Shown: positions 24,100-34,516 of the stretch, one piece after another
Layout of the letters: each line of letters starts with the position of its first letter
How positions within the stretch are numbered: the first letter of the stretch is position 1
Program-made: the position numbers and the translations under genes
Assembly: GCF_027409185.1 (NCBI RefSeq)
Contig: NC_084462.1
Location: 157,033,490-157,097,489, forward strand
Reading direction: 5' to 3'
Source of the DNA: Cynocephalus volans
Lineage: Eukaryota; Chordata; Mammalia; Dermoptera; Cynocephalidae
DNA length: 64,000 nt
Notes under the pieces: generated by a model
Told to the model about the DNA's origin: nothing
Databases searched by the model: none
Seen by the model: the letters and a program-made list of their open reading frames with translations, nothing else

Positions 24100-24580
24100 C
24101 ATCGAACAATAGTTCACAGACCACGAATTTACCCGTAAAAATCCCTTCGTAACGTTCACCATGCTACTTAGCCAACTGTTGATCATTGTTCTAGACACAA
24201 ATAAGAGACGCTCCCCTACAGGCCTCCCGACTAATCACCAGCCCTCACCCTGCACTGCACCTTCTTGACTGAAATACTAGCAGCCCCCGGGTTACAGCTT
24301 GCCCTAAGTGGCACGCACGTGATGTCACACACGCTGAGGTGCTTTGAGGTATGTTACAGACATGCTAACAGGCAGGCTGTCAGGAAAGGCCTCTCTGAGG
24401 AGGGGACCACAAAGCTGAGCTCTGAATGACAGGAGAAGCCCGCCAGGCAGGGTCCAGGCAAGGCTGAGCATTTTAGGCACAGACACCAGCTCCTGCCACT
24501 TCCTTCCCCTCCCCTCTTCTTCTCCAGAAATCCCAGGGCCTTTTAGGCTTTTCGTTTATCTCCCTGGAAAATGACTCTTA
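24100..24580. other. Mostly unassigned; fragment of the ancient purine-rich repeat near 24375-24480
   Basis: 'gtcaggaaaggcctctctga' and 'gaggggaccacaaagctgag' near 24380 match the body of the long repeat seen at 21.2-22.8 kb in the same orientation. The remainder (24060-24340) is AT-moderate sequence with scattered CpGs and no recognised feature. Confidence 0.4.
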
Positions 24581-24589
24581 CCCCCCTCC

Positions 24590-24870
24590 TGTGCCTGGCA
24601 CTCTCCTCTTCAGCCCTCAAAAGCCCAGCTCAAATATCCCATCTCCTCGTAAACTCTCTTTCAATAATTCTAGTCGAGTCCTCTCATCATCCGAGGCGTT
24701 TGGTCCTTCCTCTGCCTTAGTATTTATGATGTTGTATTGTATTTTGTCTTTTTATATATTTACCTTCTTAAGAACAGTGCTGGTGGTTTGTTCATCTCTG
24801 TATTCCTGGTCTTTAGCCCAATGCCTGGCTCATAGTAGGTGCTCAATAAACATTTGTTCAATGAAGGGCA
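24590..24870 (+). repeat. L2 LINE 3' end
   Basis: A good forward L2 tail: 'aaaagcccagctcaaatatc' at the left, and 'ctttagcccaatgcctggct', 'catagtaggtgctcaataaa', 'catttgttcaatgaagg' at the right end. About 280 bases of the 3' UTR are recognisable. Confidence 0.85.
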
Positions 24871-25369
24871 TCTGCGAGCTGGTCAAGGAAGGCGGGTCAG
24901 GATGGTGGGTCAAGGCTAGCTCCTCCTCTTGACTCACTTTCTCCCAAGGTCTGGCACTCCCCGCCCAAAGCCTCCTCCCAGAAGTACAAGGAAGGGAAAT
25001 GTTCATGTCTGAAAGGGGAGACTTTCTTCTACCAGCTGAGCACAAAGGCAGGCCTTTTGGGATGTGCTGTGGGGGAGGTTCTACCCTCTCCCATTCCATG
25101 GTTTAATGTGTAACTCGTCACCTTTCCTGAAAGTCAATTTCTTTTACTTGCCTGTAACATTTTCACCTTGGTTACAATGTGCAGTTCCAGGCCCACTCCA
25201 GACCTGCCACAAGCCTAGCCACCTCTGCTCCGTGTTGACTGACAAAGGCTTTGGCACCCTTGTCCCTGGTCCCAGCAGCCTGACCTAGGCTTCTCATATC
25301 CACCAAACACTCACGCACCCCACCCCCATCCTGGGGCCAGCTGGAGGGCCGAGCTTCTAGCAGCATCAG

Positions 25370-25480
25370 TTATTCCTTGAGGACATGATCCTGGAGGGCA
25401 GGTACCAGTCCTCTGCCTCCCACAGAGCCTTGTACATTGGACAAGTATTTGAGGAATTAAACCCAATTGCTGTCCCTTCT
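25370..25480 (+). repeat. L2 LINE 3' end, diverged
   Basis: 'ttgaggacatgatcctggag' and 'ggcaggtaccagtcctctgc' with a decayed 'cattggacaagtatttgagg' follow the layout of the L2 terminus. Confidence 0.55.
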
Positions 25481-25552
25481 GTTAAGGTCCCTTCATTTGA
25501 AGATTCTGTTTCTAAGGTCTCTCTTCTTCCCTCCCTCCCTAACTTTCTTTCT

Positions 25553-25815
25553 TCTACAAATATTTAATGAGCATCTAATATACACCAGGCATGGAGAAGC
25601 CCATGGTGAATGACATTCAGGCATCTCTTTTACGGAGATGACCTTACAGTGGGGGACAAAGCAACGAGGTAACTTCACACTGTGGGAGGTGCTATAAGGA
25701 AAATAAGCAGAGGTCCCTGACAGCGAGGAAAGGAAAGGGGTCTGCTCTGGAGAGGGCACTCAGGGAAGGGGCTATTGGAGGAGGTGACAGAACACCAGAT
25801 GTGAAGTGTCGAGGT
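25553..25815 (-). repeat. L2-type LINE 3' end with extended body, antisense
   Basis: Inverted tail 'caaatatttaatgagcatct' and 'aatatacaccaggcatgg' is followed by 'gaccttacagtgggggacaa' and 'gggctattggaggaggtgac'. Same family layout as the long repeat at 21.2 kb, but short. Confidence 0.65.
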
Positions 25816-26104
25816 CTTAATGATGTAGTTTTGTTTCTTAAAAAAAAAATCTGTTGCTAATGACATAAGGTTAACATTTGTTCATTTAGTGGCAAGTACA
25901 TGGGTATTTGTTACCTTTTGCACTTTTCTGTATTAAAAGTGTTTCTGTATTTAAAATGTTTTCTGTATTAAGTCATCTAATTGAAAGCTTCTATCCAGCA
26001 AGTCACAATTTGTGGCTCATGAGCCATAGCTCACGTGAATGGTGGGTAAGCACCTGGGCACATCGTCACTGGGCCCCTGAGGGACTCTCTGCGACTACCC
26101 TTCA

Positions 26105-26420
26105 CTTTTTCCTTTTCTCTTCCTGGCAGACTCTTATTTATTCTTCGAAACTCGACTCAAAGATCGCCTTCCTGGTGAAGACTTCCTTTACATCCTCTTA
26201 GAGAGTCAGTTGTTCTGTAATTGTGGTCACTCAGTACATCGTCTACATGTTTCTCATAAATTCTAGGAAATTGCATCATAGTTTATTTGTTTGCATATCT
26301 TCTCTTATCTGCATATTCTTCCAGGGTGTTGTCTGAACCTTGTTCCTCTCTATATCCTTGGCTTCTAGCACAAGGCACATAGTAACACATAGGAGATTCT
26401 CGGTGATGATTCCCTGTGAT
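26105..26420 (+). repeat. L2 LINE 3' end
   Basis: Forward L2: 'cgaaactcgactcaaagatc', 'gccttcctggtgaagacttc', 'tatatccttggcttctagca', 'caaggcacatagtaacacat'. The order and spacing match the L2 3' UTR. Confidence 0.75.
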
Positions 26421-26479
26421 GCCTGTTGGGTGTATGAATGAAAGTTTAACCTTCAAACAACAAGCTTTCAAAAGAGTAT

Positions 26480-26610
26480 TAATAGAAGTTATTTGCATAC
26501 AAGGAATATGCTAATTAAAATTTGTTTTATTTATTCATTCACACAAACTCAGCAAGAACTCCATTTGGCTGCTATTAATGTTTAGTGTGATTTACTATAA
26601 GTACTAGAAA
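26480..26610. promoter_or_regulatory. Candidate conserved AT-rich block with POU/homeodomain-like sites
   Basis: The stretch contains 'gttatttgcatacaaggaat' and 'atgctaattaaaatttg', i.e. a TTTGCAT octamer-like core and a TAATTA homeodomain palindrome about 20 bases apart, plus TTTATTTATTC and CTATTAATG words. No repeat explains it. Conservation cannot be seen from one genome; this is a low-confidence call. Confidence 0.3.
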
Positions 26611-26989
26611 TGTAAAAAATGTGTTTCTCTTAAAAGGAAAGCCACAGTTCCTTCTAGTTTTCCCCTATCCCTCCCCCCGTTTCTCTGAGTTAGTAAGGCT
26701 TTACTTTAGTTCAGGTCTTTTCCTAAGACTTGCAGGCTGGTTGTGTGGTAATTTAATTACCTGTGAACCTACTGAAGGCAAATACCAAGCAATCTACAGG
26801 GAAAGATTATGGAGTTCCAGGTTATTTATTAAGTCATTCTCATGTAGCCTTCCTGTGGTGATGGCGACCGCCCCCCCAATCCTTGCCCCCATCCCCACAA
26901 GTCAGGGCCGGGAGGGAAGCCCGATTAGAAAAGTTTGCATCTTCAAGTTAGCCAACAGAAGGGTGGCAGAGTCCTTACATAAAAGCAGA

Positions 26990-27059
26990 CTGGCTGGCTG
27001 GTTAGCTCAGTTGGTTAGAGTCAAATAAACAAATAAAAATAATTAAAAAAAAAAAAAAT
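26990..27059 (+). mobile_element. CYN-like SINE remnant: tRNA 5' half plus A-rich tail
   Basis: 'ggctggttagctcagttggt' and 'tagag' match the 5' part of tRNA-Ile, including a perfect pol III A box ('tagctcagttgg', 27003-27014). The element then breaks off and runs into an A-rich tail ending in about 14 A. The B box and the rest of the tRNA unit are missing. It is either an internally deleted SINE or a retroposed tRNA 5' fragment. No clear target-site duplication was found. Confidence 0.7.
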
Positions 27060-27209
27060 AGCAAACCAAGACAGAGGACTGTTTAGCCTCTCCTAAAGCT
27101 CTAGGGTTCTTTCTGGAGGAATAAACATAAAACCACTTTCTTTTCTTTCCAGGAAGGAGTTGCCACCATCGTTGAGCAGGTTGTGAGGGAAAGTGTAGGT
27201 CTGGAGCCA

Positions 27210-27402
27210 GACTGACTTGATTCATATCCCAGCTCTGCCTCTTCCCAGGTGGGAATATTACAGGACTTCCCAGTGCCTCAGTTTCCTCATCTATAAAATG
27301 GGGATAATGATGGTGTCTCTACTTCCTAGGGCTGCTGTGAGGATCAGAGAGTTAACACGTGGAAAGTGCTTGGAATGGTGCCTGGCATATGACACGTGCT
27401 CA
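27210..27402 (+). repeat. MIR SINE, well preserved
   Basis: Forward MIR in full order: 'ctggagccagactgacttga', 'ttcatatcccagctctgcct', 'tgcctcagtttcctcatcta', 'taaaatggggataatgatgg', 'ctgtgaggatcagagagtta' and 'gtgcctggcatatgacacg'. Confidence 0.92.
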
Positions 27403-27804
27403 GGTGCAAGAGAGAGAGGACAGTCTTCATTGTTGCCTCCGGTCCCTTGGCGATTTCCTCCCCCCTGTCCTACCTACCTGGGAGCTACTGTGACTTAACT
27501 AATTGGAAATTAGTTTGTGAAATGCTACGAAAATAGACAGATTTTTTTCTGGCACAAAGACTAGCAATTTTTTTTTGGAGGTGGGGCTTGGGGCTAAGGG
27601 GTGATGTAAGTATAACTTATACTTACGTCAGAGAGAAATGGAATAACCAAAAGTGTAAAATGCAGTTCACACCATTGACATGATTCTACCAGTGTTTGCA
27701 TTTTAGGGAATCTTAACTGTGCGGTCTCAGGGCTTTTCTACTGATATGCATCCAGTTTACATTAATTGTCTGACTCTCAGCATGCCGTGTTTAGCACCAC
27801 CCCA

Positions 27805-28290
27805 CTGCATCAGTTAGAATGCTTTGGGATGCAAGAAACAGAAAGATAACACAAAGAGAATAGTGATTTGAGCAATAAAACATGTGCATAATCTCCTGTA
27901 ACAAGAAGTAGGTGGTTCCAGGGTGGGTTTCTTAGCTCAGCGGGCACCCATGCCTTTGCCACTCTTGTGCTCTGCCATCCTCTGTATATCTCCTTTTCTT
28001 CTCCAGGTTTCTTTTTCGTGATTACCATATGGTTTCTGTAGTTCTTTCCCTATGTCTCTCTCTCTCACTTTATCATGGAGGAAACTATTGCCCAAATCAC
28101 GTCTCCTTCTCCCCCATCAGACTCCGCCTTCAGTCTTATTGTCTGACTGGGACACATGGCAAACTCTAACTATAAGGGAGTCTGGGAAAATGACTGGGCT
28201 TTTCAGCCTCCACAGTATGTGATGGGCCCAGTGAGCCAGGAAAAATGGAGAAGACTGCAGGGCAGGCAACCAGAGACATCTGCCAAACTT
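27805..28290 (-). repeat. Ancient LTR-like repeat, antisense (same group as 2.8 and 11.9 kb)
   Basis: It starts 'catcagttagaatgctttgg' and 'gatgcaagaaacagaaagat', contains 'agtaggtggttccagggtgg' and 'ttgctctgccatcctctg'-like text, and ends 'agggcaggcaaccagagaca' with 'tctgcc'. The 3' words equal the end of the copy at 11.89-12.23 kb in layout. This is the most complete member of the group in the window. Confidence 0.5.
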
Positions 28291-28478
28291 GCTCAAGCTC
28301 GTCTTCTGTAATTTTCATCTATGTTCCCTTTTCCAAAAGCCTTTTCCAACTCAAATATTAACTGGTGGCTGACTCTTTTTTTTCCTAAGTCAGTTTTTTT
28401 TTATGGGGCTGCTTCATACACCTGCCCAGTTGTAATATGCATGTTCTAGGAAGTTCACATGGACCACCATACGAATGG

Positions 28479-28495
28479 TGCCCCCTGGAGGTGTG
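28479..28495 (-). promoter_or_regulatory. CTCF-like binding motif
   Basis: The plus strand 'gtgccccctggaggtgt' reads on the minus strand as 'acacctccagggggcac'. This fits the CTCF core: the CC dinucleotide upstream, then CCAGGGGGC and an A/G-C end. It lies in unique sequence between two repeats. Occupancy cannot be judged from sequence; the motif would bind CTCF pointing leftwards. Confidence 0.45.
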
Positions 28496-28604
28496 TGGTG
28501 CACAAGCTTCTTGCCCCGCACCCTGTGGACCATTTCTCTCTCATCCTATATTGATTTCTTACCTCACTCTTCACCCTCTCAGTCTATGTTTCCTAGTTCA
28601 TTAG

Positions 28605-29130
28605 CTCTCATTCATTTATTCATTCAACAAACATCTATAGACCACCTAGTAAATGCCAGAACCTGGGATAGGCACTGGTTGGTAGTGGGAAGAAGGCTGA
28701 TGTAAACATGAAAAAAGCTAGTCCTCATGCTCCAGTAGCTACATTCCAGAGATGGAGACCGACATGTGAACGAATGTGTGTAATACTGTGCAATGAGTGC
28801 TATCGCAGACTGTGTCACACAATCCTGCAGGAGTACAGAGGAAGGAGTGGCTGCAGTAGGGAAAACCTTCTCCAGGAGGTAGAAATGGGTTTTTGAAGGC
28901 TGATGGTATGTTCCAGGTAGAGGTATAAAAGAGAATGCGGCATCATAGAGGAAAAAGTTTCGAGTGACAGGGTATGGTGAGAGATGTGACCAGGAATATA
29001 GGTTAGAACTGAATTATTAAGTATAGGTTAGAGCCAGGCAAAGGACTTGGATTTTATCCTGTGGAAAATGGAGAGCCATTGGAGATTTTTAAACAAGAAA
29101 ATTAATTCAGTGAATTCTGTGATTCAAAAC
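28605..29130 (-). repeat. Ancient LINE-like repeat, antisense, left part
   Basis: Inverted L2-like tail ('tttattcattcaacaaacat', 'ccacctagtaaatgccagaa') followed by 'gcatcatagaggaaaaagtt' and 'aggacttggattttatcctg', 'gagagccattggagattttt'. The body matches the order seen at 21.2-22.8 kb and appears to resume at about 31340 beyond the L1. Confidence 0.6.
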
Positions 29131-29342
29131 AATATCTTGGCCCACAGCTAACATCATAGTCAATGGTGAAAAATTGAAAACCTTTCCTCCAAGATCTGTA
29201 ACAAGGCAAAGATGCCCACTCTTGTCACATCTATTCAAAATTGGAAATGAAGAAGTAAAATTTTCTCTGTTTGCAGGTGACATTATCTTATATGTAGAAA
29301 ATCCCCCCCAAATCTGTTAGAGCTAATAAATACATTGAAGTT

Positions 29343-29803
29343 GTGGGATATAAAATCAACATAAAAAATCAGTTGCATTTCTTTACACCAACAATAAACT
29401 ATCTGAAAAAAAAAGTTAAGAAAGCAATCCCATTTACAATAGCTTCAAAAAGAAGAAAATGCTTAGGAATAAACTCAACCAAGGAAATAAAAGATTTTTA
29501 CACCAAAAACTACAAATCATTGATGAAGAAAACTAAAGAAGACACAAGAAAATGGAAAGATGTCTTGTGTACATGGATTGGAAGACTTAATATTATTAAA
29601 ATGTCCATACACTCAAAATGGTCTTCAGATTCAATGCAATCCATCTCAAAAATTCCAATGGCATTTTTTACAGAAATAGAAAAAAAATCCTAAAATCCAT
29701 ATGGAACCTCAAAAGACCCCAAATAGTCAAGGCAGTCTTGAGCAAGAAGAACAAAGCTGGAAGCATCACAGTATTGATTTCAAAATATGCTACAAAGTTA
29801 TAG
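29343..29803 (+). pseudogene. L1 ORF2p C-terminal remnant
   Basis: Two overlapping frames (29343-29693 and 29618-29803) translate to recognisable ORF2p text: 'YKINIKNQLHFFTPTINYL', 'FTIASKRRKCLGIN', 'NIIKMSIHSKWSSDSMQSI', 'FYRNRKKILKSIWNLKRPQI' and 'AVLSKKNKAGSI'. This region lies after the reverse transcriptase catalytic core. The switch of frame near 29650 shows a frameshift, and there is no start or complete domain. It is a dead retrotransposon fragment. Confidence 0.85.
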
Positions 29804-30655
29804 TAATTAAAGCAGCATGTCCTGGCACAAAACCAGACATACTGACCAGTGGAATAGAATAGAAAGCCCAGAGATAAACCCGTATATGGTCAACTGATCT
29901 TTGACAAGGGTTCCAAGAATACGCAATGTGGGAAGAACAGTCTCTTCAACTAATTGTGTTGGGAAAACTGGATATCCACATGCAAAAGAACAAAGTTTGC
30001 CTATTATCTTACACCATACACAAAACCCAACTCAAAATGGATTAAAGAGTTAAATGTAAGACTGAAACTATAAAACTTAGTAGAAAACGTAGGGGGAAAG
30101 CTTGACAATGATTTCTTGGAAATGAAACCAAAAGCACAGTCAACAGAAGTAAAATTAGACAAGTGGGACTACATCAAACTAAAAATCTGCACAGCAAAGG
30201 AAACAATCCACAGCGTAAAAAGGCAACCAATAGACAGGAAAAGTTATTTGCAAACATAGATCGGATAAGAGATTAATATCTGAAATATACAAGGAACTCC
30301 TGCAACTCTACCAGAACAACAAAAATAAAAACAAAAACAAAAACAAATAACCTGACTAAAAAATGGGTAAATGACTTGAATAGACATTTTTCCAAAGAAG
30401 ATATTCAAATAGCCAACAGGTATATAAAAAGATGCCTAACATCACTAATAATAAGGGAAATGCAAATCAGAACCACAATGAGTTATCACCTCACACCTGT
30501 TAGGATAGCTATTATAAAAACAAAAGCAAAACAGAAAATGACAAGTGTTGGTGATGATGTGGAGAAATGGGGGCACTTGTGCATTGTGGACAAAAATATA
30601 AAATGGTGCAGCCACTATGGAAAAGTGTGGCAGTTCCTTAAAAAATTAAAAATAG

Positions 30656-30812
30656 GGCCAGCCCCGTGGCTCACTCAGGAGAGTGCAGCGCTGCTAGTGC
30701 TGAGGCCGCAGGTTCGGATCCTATATAGGGATGGCCAGTGCGCTCACTGGCTGAGCGTGGTGCAGACGACACCGAGCCAGGGGTTATGATCCCCTTTCTG
30801 GTCAAAAAAAAA
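30656..30812 (+). mobile_element. Dimeric tRNA-Ile-derived SINE (CYN-like)
   Basis: The left monomer runs from 'ggccagccccgtggctcact' to 'ggttcggatcctatataggg' (B-box-like 30711-30721). The right monomer runs from 'atggccagtgcgctcactgg' to 'ggttatgatcccctttctgg', followed by a poly(A) tail. A 15-bp duplication 'aaaaattaaaaatag' at 30641-30655 and 30813-30827 brackets it. It is inserted in an L1 and is closely similar in layout to the antisense dimer at 17.87 kb, but with fewer CpGs. Confidence 0.9.
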
Positions 30813-31334
30813 AAAAATTAAAAATAGAATTACCATATAATCCAGCAATCCCACTTTTGGATATATATCCAAAAACATTGAAATCAGGTCTTGAAGAGAT
30901 ATGTGCACTCCCATGTTTATTGTAGTATTATTTGCAATAACCAAACTGTGGAAACAACCTAAATGTCTGTCAACGGAAGAATGAAAATGTGGCATATACG
31001 GATAAAGAAAATGTGGCATATACATACAATGGAATATTATTCAGCCTTAAAAAAGAAGGAAATCCTGCCATATGCAACAACATGAATGAACTTGAAGGAC
31101 ATTATGCTAAGTGAAGTGAAGTAAGTTGACGGAAGGACAAATACTGCATGATCCCACTCATACGAGGTATCTAACACAGTCAAACTCATAGAAGCAGAGA
31201 GCAGAATGGTAGTTGCCAGGGGCTGGAGGGAGGGGAAGTGGGGAGTTGCTGTTCAATGGGTATAAAGTTTCAGTTATGCAAGATCAACAAACTCTAGAGA
31301 TCTGCTGTGCCTCTACCGCCTGTAGTTAACAACT

Positions 31335-31765
31335 GGGCAGTTGTGTGGACGTGGTTTGGAAGAGGAAGAGACTGGGGCCAGAGTAACCAAGTAGGAAGCT
31401 CTTCCTACAGACTGGGTAGGAGTCGATGAGAGCCTAAGATAAAGCAAGGCTAAGGGTTAGGCACGAGAGAACGAATTCAAGTTTGACCACATCCTGGTGA
31501 TGAGATTTGGTGGCTAATTAGGTGTGGAGGGAAAAGGTGAAGGCTTCCAGTTTGGGGATGAGGCAGACGGTGGTGCCGTCAGTGAAGAGGGAACACAGGC
31601 AGAAGAGTGTACTTATAGAAGAAGGTGACAAGTCTGGTTTTGAGCACAGTGAGTCTAATGCCATCACTTGGTTATCAACATGGTGACATGCAGAAGGAAG
31701 ATTTGCATAAGCATCTGAAGGTGAGAGTCATGATCCAGGGCTGACGTTTTACAGTGAAGGGAAAC
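31335..31765 (-). repeat. Ancient LINE-like repeat, antisense, right part after the L1
   Basis: After the L1 ends, purine-rich text of the same family resumes: 'gaagaggaagagactggggc', 'ggtgaaggcttccagtttgg', 'acaagtctggttttgagcac'. The order continues what stopped near 29130, which supports one element split by the L1. Confidence 0.5.
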
Positions 31766-32205
31766 AGACAGTAGGGAAGGCAGGGTCTGATAGGGTGTGG
31801 TTGGTTTGGCTTTGATTGTAGAATGGAGACTTTAAAGCATTTGGATAAGTTTAGTGGAAGGAGCCATTGGAGAGGATTGATGACAAGCAAGAGGGAGGGA
31901 GAATTGACAGGACATGGTCCTGGAGTGGGCCCAGAAGCAGGGCCCAGATGGTTCTGTTAGCTCGGGGCAGGAGGAAGCATGGTACTCTATCTGACATGGG
32001 ATAAAAGCTGCCATTAATCTTCCCCCCAAAACTCCCACAATGCCCCCCTGAGATTTTTCTTTTTGATATGGCAAAACCATATTCCTAAGAGTCTTGTATA
32101 ATTTTTACTTTCAAAATTTTACTACCAGCATCCATTTCCTTTGGGGAGGGAACAGCACCCTAATTTCCTTTTAGGGGAAATTACTTTTCTCCCGTTGTGT
32201 ACAGT
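31766..32205. other. Unassigned sequence, no gene
   Basis: The left half may still belong to the ancient repeat; the right half is AT-moderate with no recognised feature. Confidence 0.3.
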
Positions 32206-32209
32206 CTTA

Positions 32210-32520
32210 ATGGGCTGTCAACTCCCCCCACCTCCTCACCACCCAGGCAGAGCTGGTCAGCGTCCTTGCAGGGGCCTTTGGCCTCTGAGCAGAGGGAAGC
32301 AGAGTTAGGCATTCTCTTGGAGTTCATTCTTCCTGGTGACTGCACCCCAAAGAATCCACCCACTGGGTTCTATTCTCAGACCCCCAGAGCCACCCTAGTT
32401 TCTTCAGCCTTTCCTAGTGTTTGTGAGTTACCTAATGTCATTTCAATAAATTCTACTTCTGCTTAAGTTGGCCACAGTCAGTTTCTGTTGCTTTTGACCA
32501 AAGCATATCATAACTCTGAA
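32210..32520 (+). repeat. Probable LTR-like 3' end of the ancient repeat group, forward
   Basis: Near the end a poly(A) signal ('tttcaataaattctacttct') is followed about 45 bases later by 'cagtttctgttgcttttgac' and 'caaagcatatcataac'. This is the forward version of the inverted opening words at 2.8 and 11.9 kb. The left boundary is uncertain. Confidence 0.4.
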
Positions 32521-32524
32521 ATTT

Positions 32525-33050
32525 TTTTACAATAATAGCATGTTCATCGCTGACCAGGATTGTACAGGTACCTTCAACCCTCCCATGTTACAGAGCAAGT
32601 TTGGGATTAGGCATCTCTACCCCCAGTGTATGAAAAAGCAAGATGTGAGACCTGGAAAGAGATGCTGGAGTCCACGGCCGGCATGCGCTCTGGCCACACC
32701 CAGCTCTGAGACTTTCCCAAACTCTTCACCCTTTTCCTTCTCCTGACCCTCTCCTCTCTTTGCCTGCTTTAAATCCCATCCTGAAGGAAAGACGAGGGAG
32801 ATCTAACTGTTCCTATGGATCCAGTGACTGGGGAGTCTCCCAGAAGCCATTGGATTCTAAAGTTCTGCTCTAACTTAGCCAGAGGAAAAGACACAAACCC
32901 ATGGCAGAGATGCCCTGAGCCCTGGAAGCAGCACATAGGGTGCCCCCAGCCAGCGCAAGCCCGTTGCTCCTTGTCCCTTCCTCCCTTCCAGCTGTGTTCT
33001 TGGTGGAAACTCTATCACTTTAGGTTAGTGACACCTTGAGCAGGGATAGC
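32525..33050. other. Unassigned sequence, no gene
   Basis: No exon or repeat recognised. Confidence 0.3.
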
Positions 33051-33057
33051 TACACCG

Positions 33058-33305
33058 CGGCTGAGAGCACAAACTTTCAAGTCAGGCAGATGGGGGTTCA
33101 AATCCTGACTCTACCACTTATCCATTGTGTGACTTCAGGCAAGCCTGTTCACCACTCTGACTGCCAGTTTCCCAGAGGATGAACTGGGGAAAATAACCCC
33201 CGCCCACCAGAGTAGTTGTAAAGGATATATAACACAATGTAGATCAGGTGTTTACACAGACCTCAGCACACAATGGGTGCCCAGTAAGTGACAGCAGTCG
33301 TGTCT
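33058..33305 (+). repeat. MIR SINE
   Basis: Forward MIR: 'ggctgagagcacaaactttc', 'aagtcaggcagatgggggtt', 'caaatcctgactctaccact', 'gtgtgacttcaggcaagcct' and a tail 'tgggtgcccagtaagtgaca'. The middle is diverged. Confidence 0.88.
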
Positions 33306-33369
33306 GTTATCACTGCTTTTTGGTAGCATGAGACAAATACATGTGAGAAGACAGCACACAACTCAAGGC

Positions 33370-34030
33370 AACGTGAGATGTGGTGAGTGGCTCAGATAAG
33401 ATGTGCTGTTGGCCGTGGGGGAGATCCACAGTCAGGACCCCTGTGAAAGGGAGGGGACAGGTAGGATGTCCTTCCTGAGCTGGACCGTAAAGAATGAATG
33501 TGATTTAGGTAGGAGAGAGAAGGAAGGCAGTAGAGCCAGGAATGCACCCAGCAAGGACAGCTTGTCCGTGGCACACCATGTGGCTGGAGGGGCAGCAGGG
33601 AGGTAAGGAGGTGGGGTCTTTTGGAGTAAGGAAAGGGAAGAGATTGGGAGAAGGAGTCTGGGTCTGGGGTCTTTTGATTTGTTGACTTGGCTACAGTTAG
33701 GTCTCCTGTGATTCCGCTGTCTCCTTCCCTTCCTCTAAGAAGAATACAGCATCTCCCAAGAGGACTGTTGACATGTGTCCAACCGCTGGGCCTGGCAAGC
33801 TCCCTGGCAGATGTGGTTCCTGGACAGGAGGCTTTCTGCCTCCGCCAGAGCCAGCATTTGCTTCAGTGGGAGCACCTCCTTTCAGGGGTGTCCTTTGGAG
33901 GGGGTCGGACTGCCCTTCCTGCCTCTTCCCATGCAGGATGTCACCAGCATCGAGCTGTGTTACCCCTCCTGCCATGCCTGCAGAATGCCCTTTGGAAAGG
34001 CAGAGCCCAGCAGCGTCTCATCTCAACCTC
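33370..34030. other. Unassigned GC-moderate sequence, no gene
   Basis: Overlapping frames of 60-137 codons exist on both strands between 33687 and 34135. Their translations are cysteine/proline-rich with no recognised domain and no consistent splice sites, so I make no gene call. Part of 33390-33600 resembles the body of the purine-rich ancient repeat. Confidence 0.3.
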
Positions 34031-34035
34031 CCCCT

Positions 34036-34180
34036 TGTGTTTAAAGCCAATGTGCCCACAATGGCCGCTCCCTGGTCCCCTGTATCCCAGCGGGAGATGA
34101 TTAATGGCCTAGCTGCACCAATGTGCTGTATTTAGGTCTATCCCCAAGCAGATAGATTTTTCTTTCCAGATAAAGTGAAC
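34036..34180. promoter_or_regulatory. Candidate conserved non-coding block
   Basis: Non-repetitive text with several transcription-factor-like words close together: 'cacaatggccg' (SOX/YY1-like), 'gagatgattaatggcc' (homeodomain), 'gctgtatttaggtc' (MEF2-like) and 'cagataaagtg' (GATA). Proposed from motif density and absence of repeats only. Confidence 0.3.
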
Positions 34181-34516
34181 ACAGGCCCTTCCTGGGCTGC
34201 AGGTCCCTGCCCACCCCTCCCGGTTGGCAATCTGTGTTAGAGAACTCTGAAAGGTAAATGAATTGATAAGATGGTGGGGGCGGGGGATGACTGTATCTTC
34301 AGTAGCCCTTGTAAACAGTGTAAAGTCACCTTGATGTGCCAGGACTAATGGCGCAGAGCCAGTGGAGGAGGACGCATCCCCAGGGCAGGGAGAGGAGCTG
34401 TCAAGGCCCCATCTCTCTCTGCCTGTGTCTTCTCCATGTGGTGACACACACTCAGCTCTGTCTCACACCAGGTGCAAGACCTCCTGAACTTCTGTTGCTT
34501 TCTCTGTAAAAGGGGA

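Larger units (their letters stand above)
29130..31332 (+). repeat. L1 LINE ORF2 3' half, broken, carrying a dimeric CYN SINE
   Basis: Forward L1 ORF2 and start of the 3' UTR can be followed: 'ggcaaagatgcccactcttg', 'tctgtttgcaggtgacatta', 'aatggaaagatgtcttgtgt', 'aaatgggtaaatgacttgaa', 'aatggaatattattcagcct', 'gaactcatagaagcagagag'. Compared with the usual L1, about 70 bases are missing near 29230, and the terminal part and poly(A) tail are absent. An imperfect A/C-rich tract lies at 30316-30350. The SINE interrupts it at 30656. Confidence 0.92.

Noticed and set aside
29343-29803. Functional L1 reverse transcriptase gene
   Set aside because: Only a frameshifted C-terminal fragment remains, in a truncated element interrupted by a SINE.
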